A DNA stretch of 36,179 nucleotides from Pelagibacteraceae bacterium (GTDB lineage Bacteria; Pseudomonadota; Alphaproteobacteria; Pelagibacterales; Pelagibacteraceae): assembly GCA_008638005.1 (NCBI GenBank), contig VTPE01000003.1:1-36179 (forward strand), read 5' to 3'. Shown one piece after another: positions 35,281 through 36,179 of this stretch (the stretch's first letter is position 1; the number at the start of each line of letters is the position of its first letter). The notes beneath the pieces were generated by a model. It had not been told where the DNA came from. It did no database searches and saw only the letters and a program-made list of their open reading frames with translations. A program made the translations under genes and the position numbers.

Positions 35281-35772
35281 ATGTTTGATGCAACATTTTG
35301 GGTTGGTATAGCCTTTATCTTATTCTTTGCTCTTTTAATTTACAAAGGAGTTCCAAAACTAGTACTTAATCAGATTGATCATAAAATTAATGAACTTAAA
35401 AACAAAATTAATGAAGCTGAAAATCTGAAAAATGAAAGTGAAAATTTATTAAGCAAAGCTCAAGGAAAGCTTCAAAACTCTAAAACTGAAAATAATGATA
35501 TTTTGACAAAAGCACAAAAAATCAGTGATGATGAAATTGCTATTGCGTTAGAAAAAATGAAAGCTTCATTAGATAATAAGGAAAAGTCGGCTCAAAATAA
35601 AATTGAGCAATCTAAAAATGATGCGATTTATCAGGTCAAAAAAGTAGCTACACAAGTTGCTCTAGAGACTGTTGAAAAGGTTTTGATTGAAAACTTGGAT
35701 CAAAAGAAACAAGAGGAAATTAATGTTTCTAAACTTAAACAATCTATAGAAAAATTAAAAAATATTAATTAG
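35281..35772 (+). CDS. atpF: F0F1 ATP synthase subunit b
   Basis: Peripheral-stalk subunit that holds F1 against rotation. The 163 residues have a single N-terminal membrane helix (about 4-24, FWVGIAFILFFALLIYKGVP) and then a charged coiled coil to the end. It pairs with b'. No F1 genes follow; the next gene is on the other strand, so F1 (atpHAGDC) must lie elsewhere, as in other alphaproteobacteria. Confidence 0.93.
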   Translation: MFDATFWVGIAFILFFALLIYKGVPKLVLNQIDHKINELKNKINEAENLKNESENLLSKAQGKLQNSKTENNDILTKAQKISDDEIAIALEKMKASLDNKEKSAQNKIEQSKNDAIYQVKKVATQVALETVEKVLIENLDQKKQEEINVSKLKQSIEKLKNIN

Positions 35773-35773
35773 G

Positions 35774-36004
35774 TTAACTATTGTGCGAGCCATCACAATA
35801 TGGTGGGTTTTTAGTTAACTTACAACTACACAAGTAGTAATCTTTAGTTTCTTCAACTCTAAAACTTTGGGATTTCTTTTCTGACTTTCCTTTATGAGAT
35901 CCATCACACATTGGTTGTTTTCCAGATAGACCGCAAGTGCACCAGAAATATACTCTATCTTTATCAAGCTTAACTTGTATAGGTTGTTTAATTTTTTTTT
36001 CCAT
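35774..36004 (-). CDS. Tandem CDGSH iron-sulphur protein
   Basis: A 76-residue protein, taking the ATG at 36004; an in-frame ATG at 36016 would add four residues. It has two complete CDGSH motifs: Cys22, Cys24, Cys33, His37 and Cys59, Cys61, Cys70, His74, each able to bind a 2Fe-2S cluster. This is the two-motif arrangement seen in the mitochondrial CISD3 (MiNT) group. No membrane segment is visible. The role is not established. It ends one base from the end of atpF and diverges from thrB. Confidence 0.9.
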   Translation of the reverse strand: MEKKIKQPIQVKLDKDRVYFWCTCGLSGKQPMCDGSHKGKSEKKSQSFRVEETKDYYLCSCKLTKNPPYCDGSHNS

Positions 36005-36050
36005 GAGTCTATACATACGTATTCTAAAATATAAAAATGTAAAATAGAAA

Positions 36051-36179
36051 ATGGCAGTTTTTACAAAATTACAAACTCACGAGATAAATAAAATTCTAGG
36101 TAACTACAACTTAGGACGATTAAAAAAATTTCACGGAATTAAACAAGGAGTGGAAAACACAAATTACTTTATCAAAACT
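36051..36179 (+). CDS. thrB: Homoserine kinase, 5' end only
   Basis: The last 129 bases encode 43 residues, MAVFTKLQTHEINKILGNYN continuing to FHGIKQGVENTNYFIKT. The pattern of a start MAVYT-like, LGxLxxFxGIxxGVENTNY matches the ThrB of the aminoglycoside-phosphotransferase fold used for threonine synthesis in alphaproteobacteria. The rest lies outside the window. The 46 bases between its start and that of the CDGSH gene are A/T-rich, with an 8-base ATACGTAT palindrome (36015-36022) and no clear promoter. Confidence 0.88.
   Translation, partial: MAVFTKLQTHEINKILGNYNLGRLKKFHGIKQGVENTNYFIKT

Overview
The window is AT-rich, almost entirely coding, and carries only conserved housekeeping genes. 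Gene content and order (lgt-midA-pgeF, petABC, mutY-dciA-dsbA-smc, an F0-only atpIBEF'F block, and a CcrM-type GANTC methyltransferase) point to an alphaproteobacterium. The very low GC, tiny spacers and reduced proteins suggest the SAR11/Pelagibacterales group. This assignment is inferred from content and style; no database was searched. No gap between genes exceeds about 75 bases, and I see no insertion sequence, prophage, CRISPR array or long repeat.

Layout: 1-896 (-) is a partial ELM1-like gene. 942-1886 (+) is trxB, facing aspC (-). 3088-8764 (+) is a tightly overlapping block, uvrB - pteridine-reductase-like SDR - folB - uvrC - pgsA, ending against ilvE (-). 9716-17991 (+) holds marR - response regulator - sensor kinase - lgt - midA - pgeF - prsA - rplY - pth - ychF. 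17968-20539 (-) is petABC. 20613-21579 (+) is trmL and greA. 21580-25427 (-) is transcribed as TPR protein - ispE - tRNA-Gln - CCA-adding enzyme. 25436-27825 (+) is udg, rnhB and ccrM. 27822-29965 (-) is mutY followed by a flavin monooxygenase. 29972-35772 (+) is dciA - dsbA-like - smc - atpI - atpB - atpE - atpF' - atpF. The end holds a tandem CDGSH gene (-) and the start of thrB (+).

The genes cover excision and base repair (uvrB, uvrC, udg, mutY), chromosome biology (smc, dciA, ccrM, rnhB), the respiratory chain and proton motor (petABC, F0), translation (tRNA-Gln, CCA enzyme, pth, rplY, ychF, trmL), and folate, lipid and isoprenoid synthesis.

The most striking observation is the SMC protein. 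It is only 809 residues, has complete ATPase head motifs, but shows no hinge domain and no zinc hook. Next come three divergent gene pairs whose start codons lie 5-8 bases apart, a tRNA-Gln gene embedded in a protein operon 6 bases before the CCA-adding enzyme gene, and a uracil-DNA glycosylase that has lost its iron-sulphur cysteines. A short-chain dehydrogenase beside folB carries the pteridine-reductase catalytic signature.
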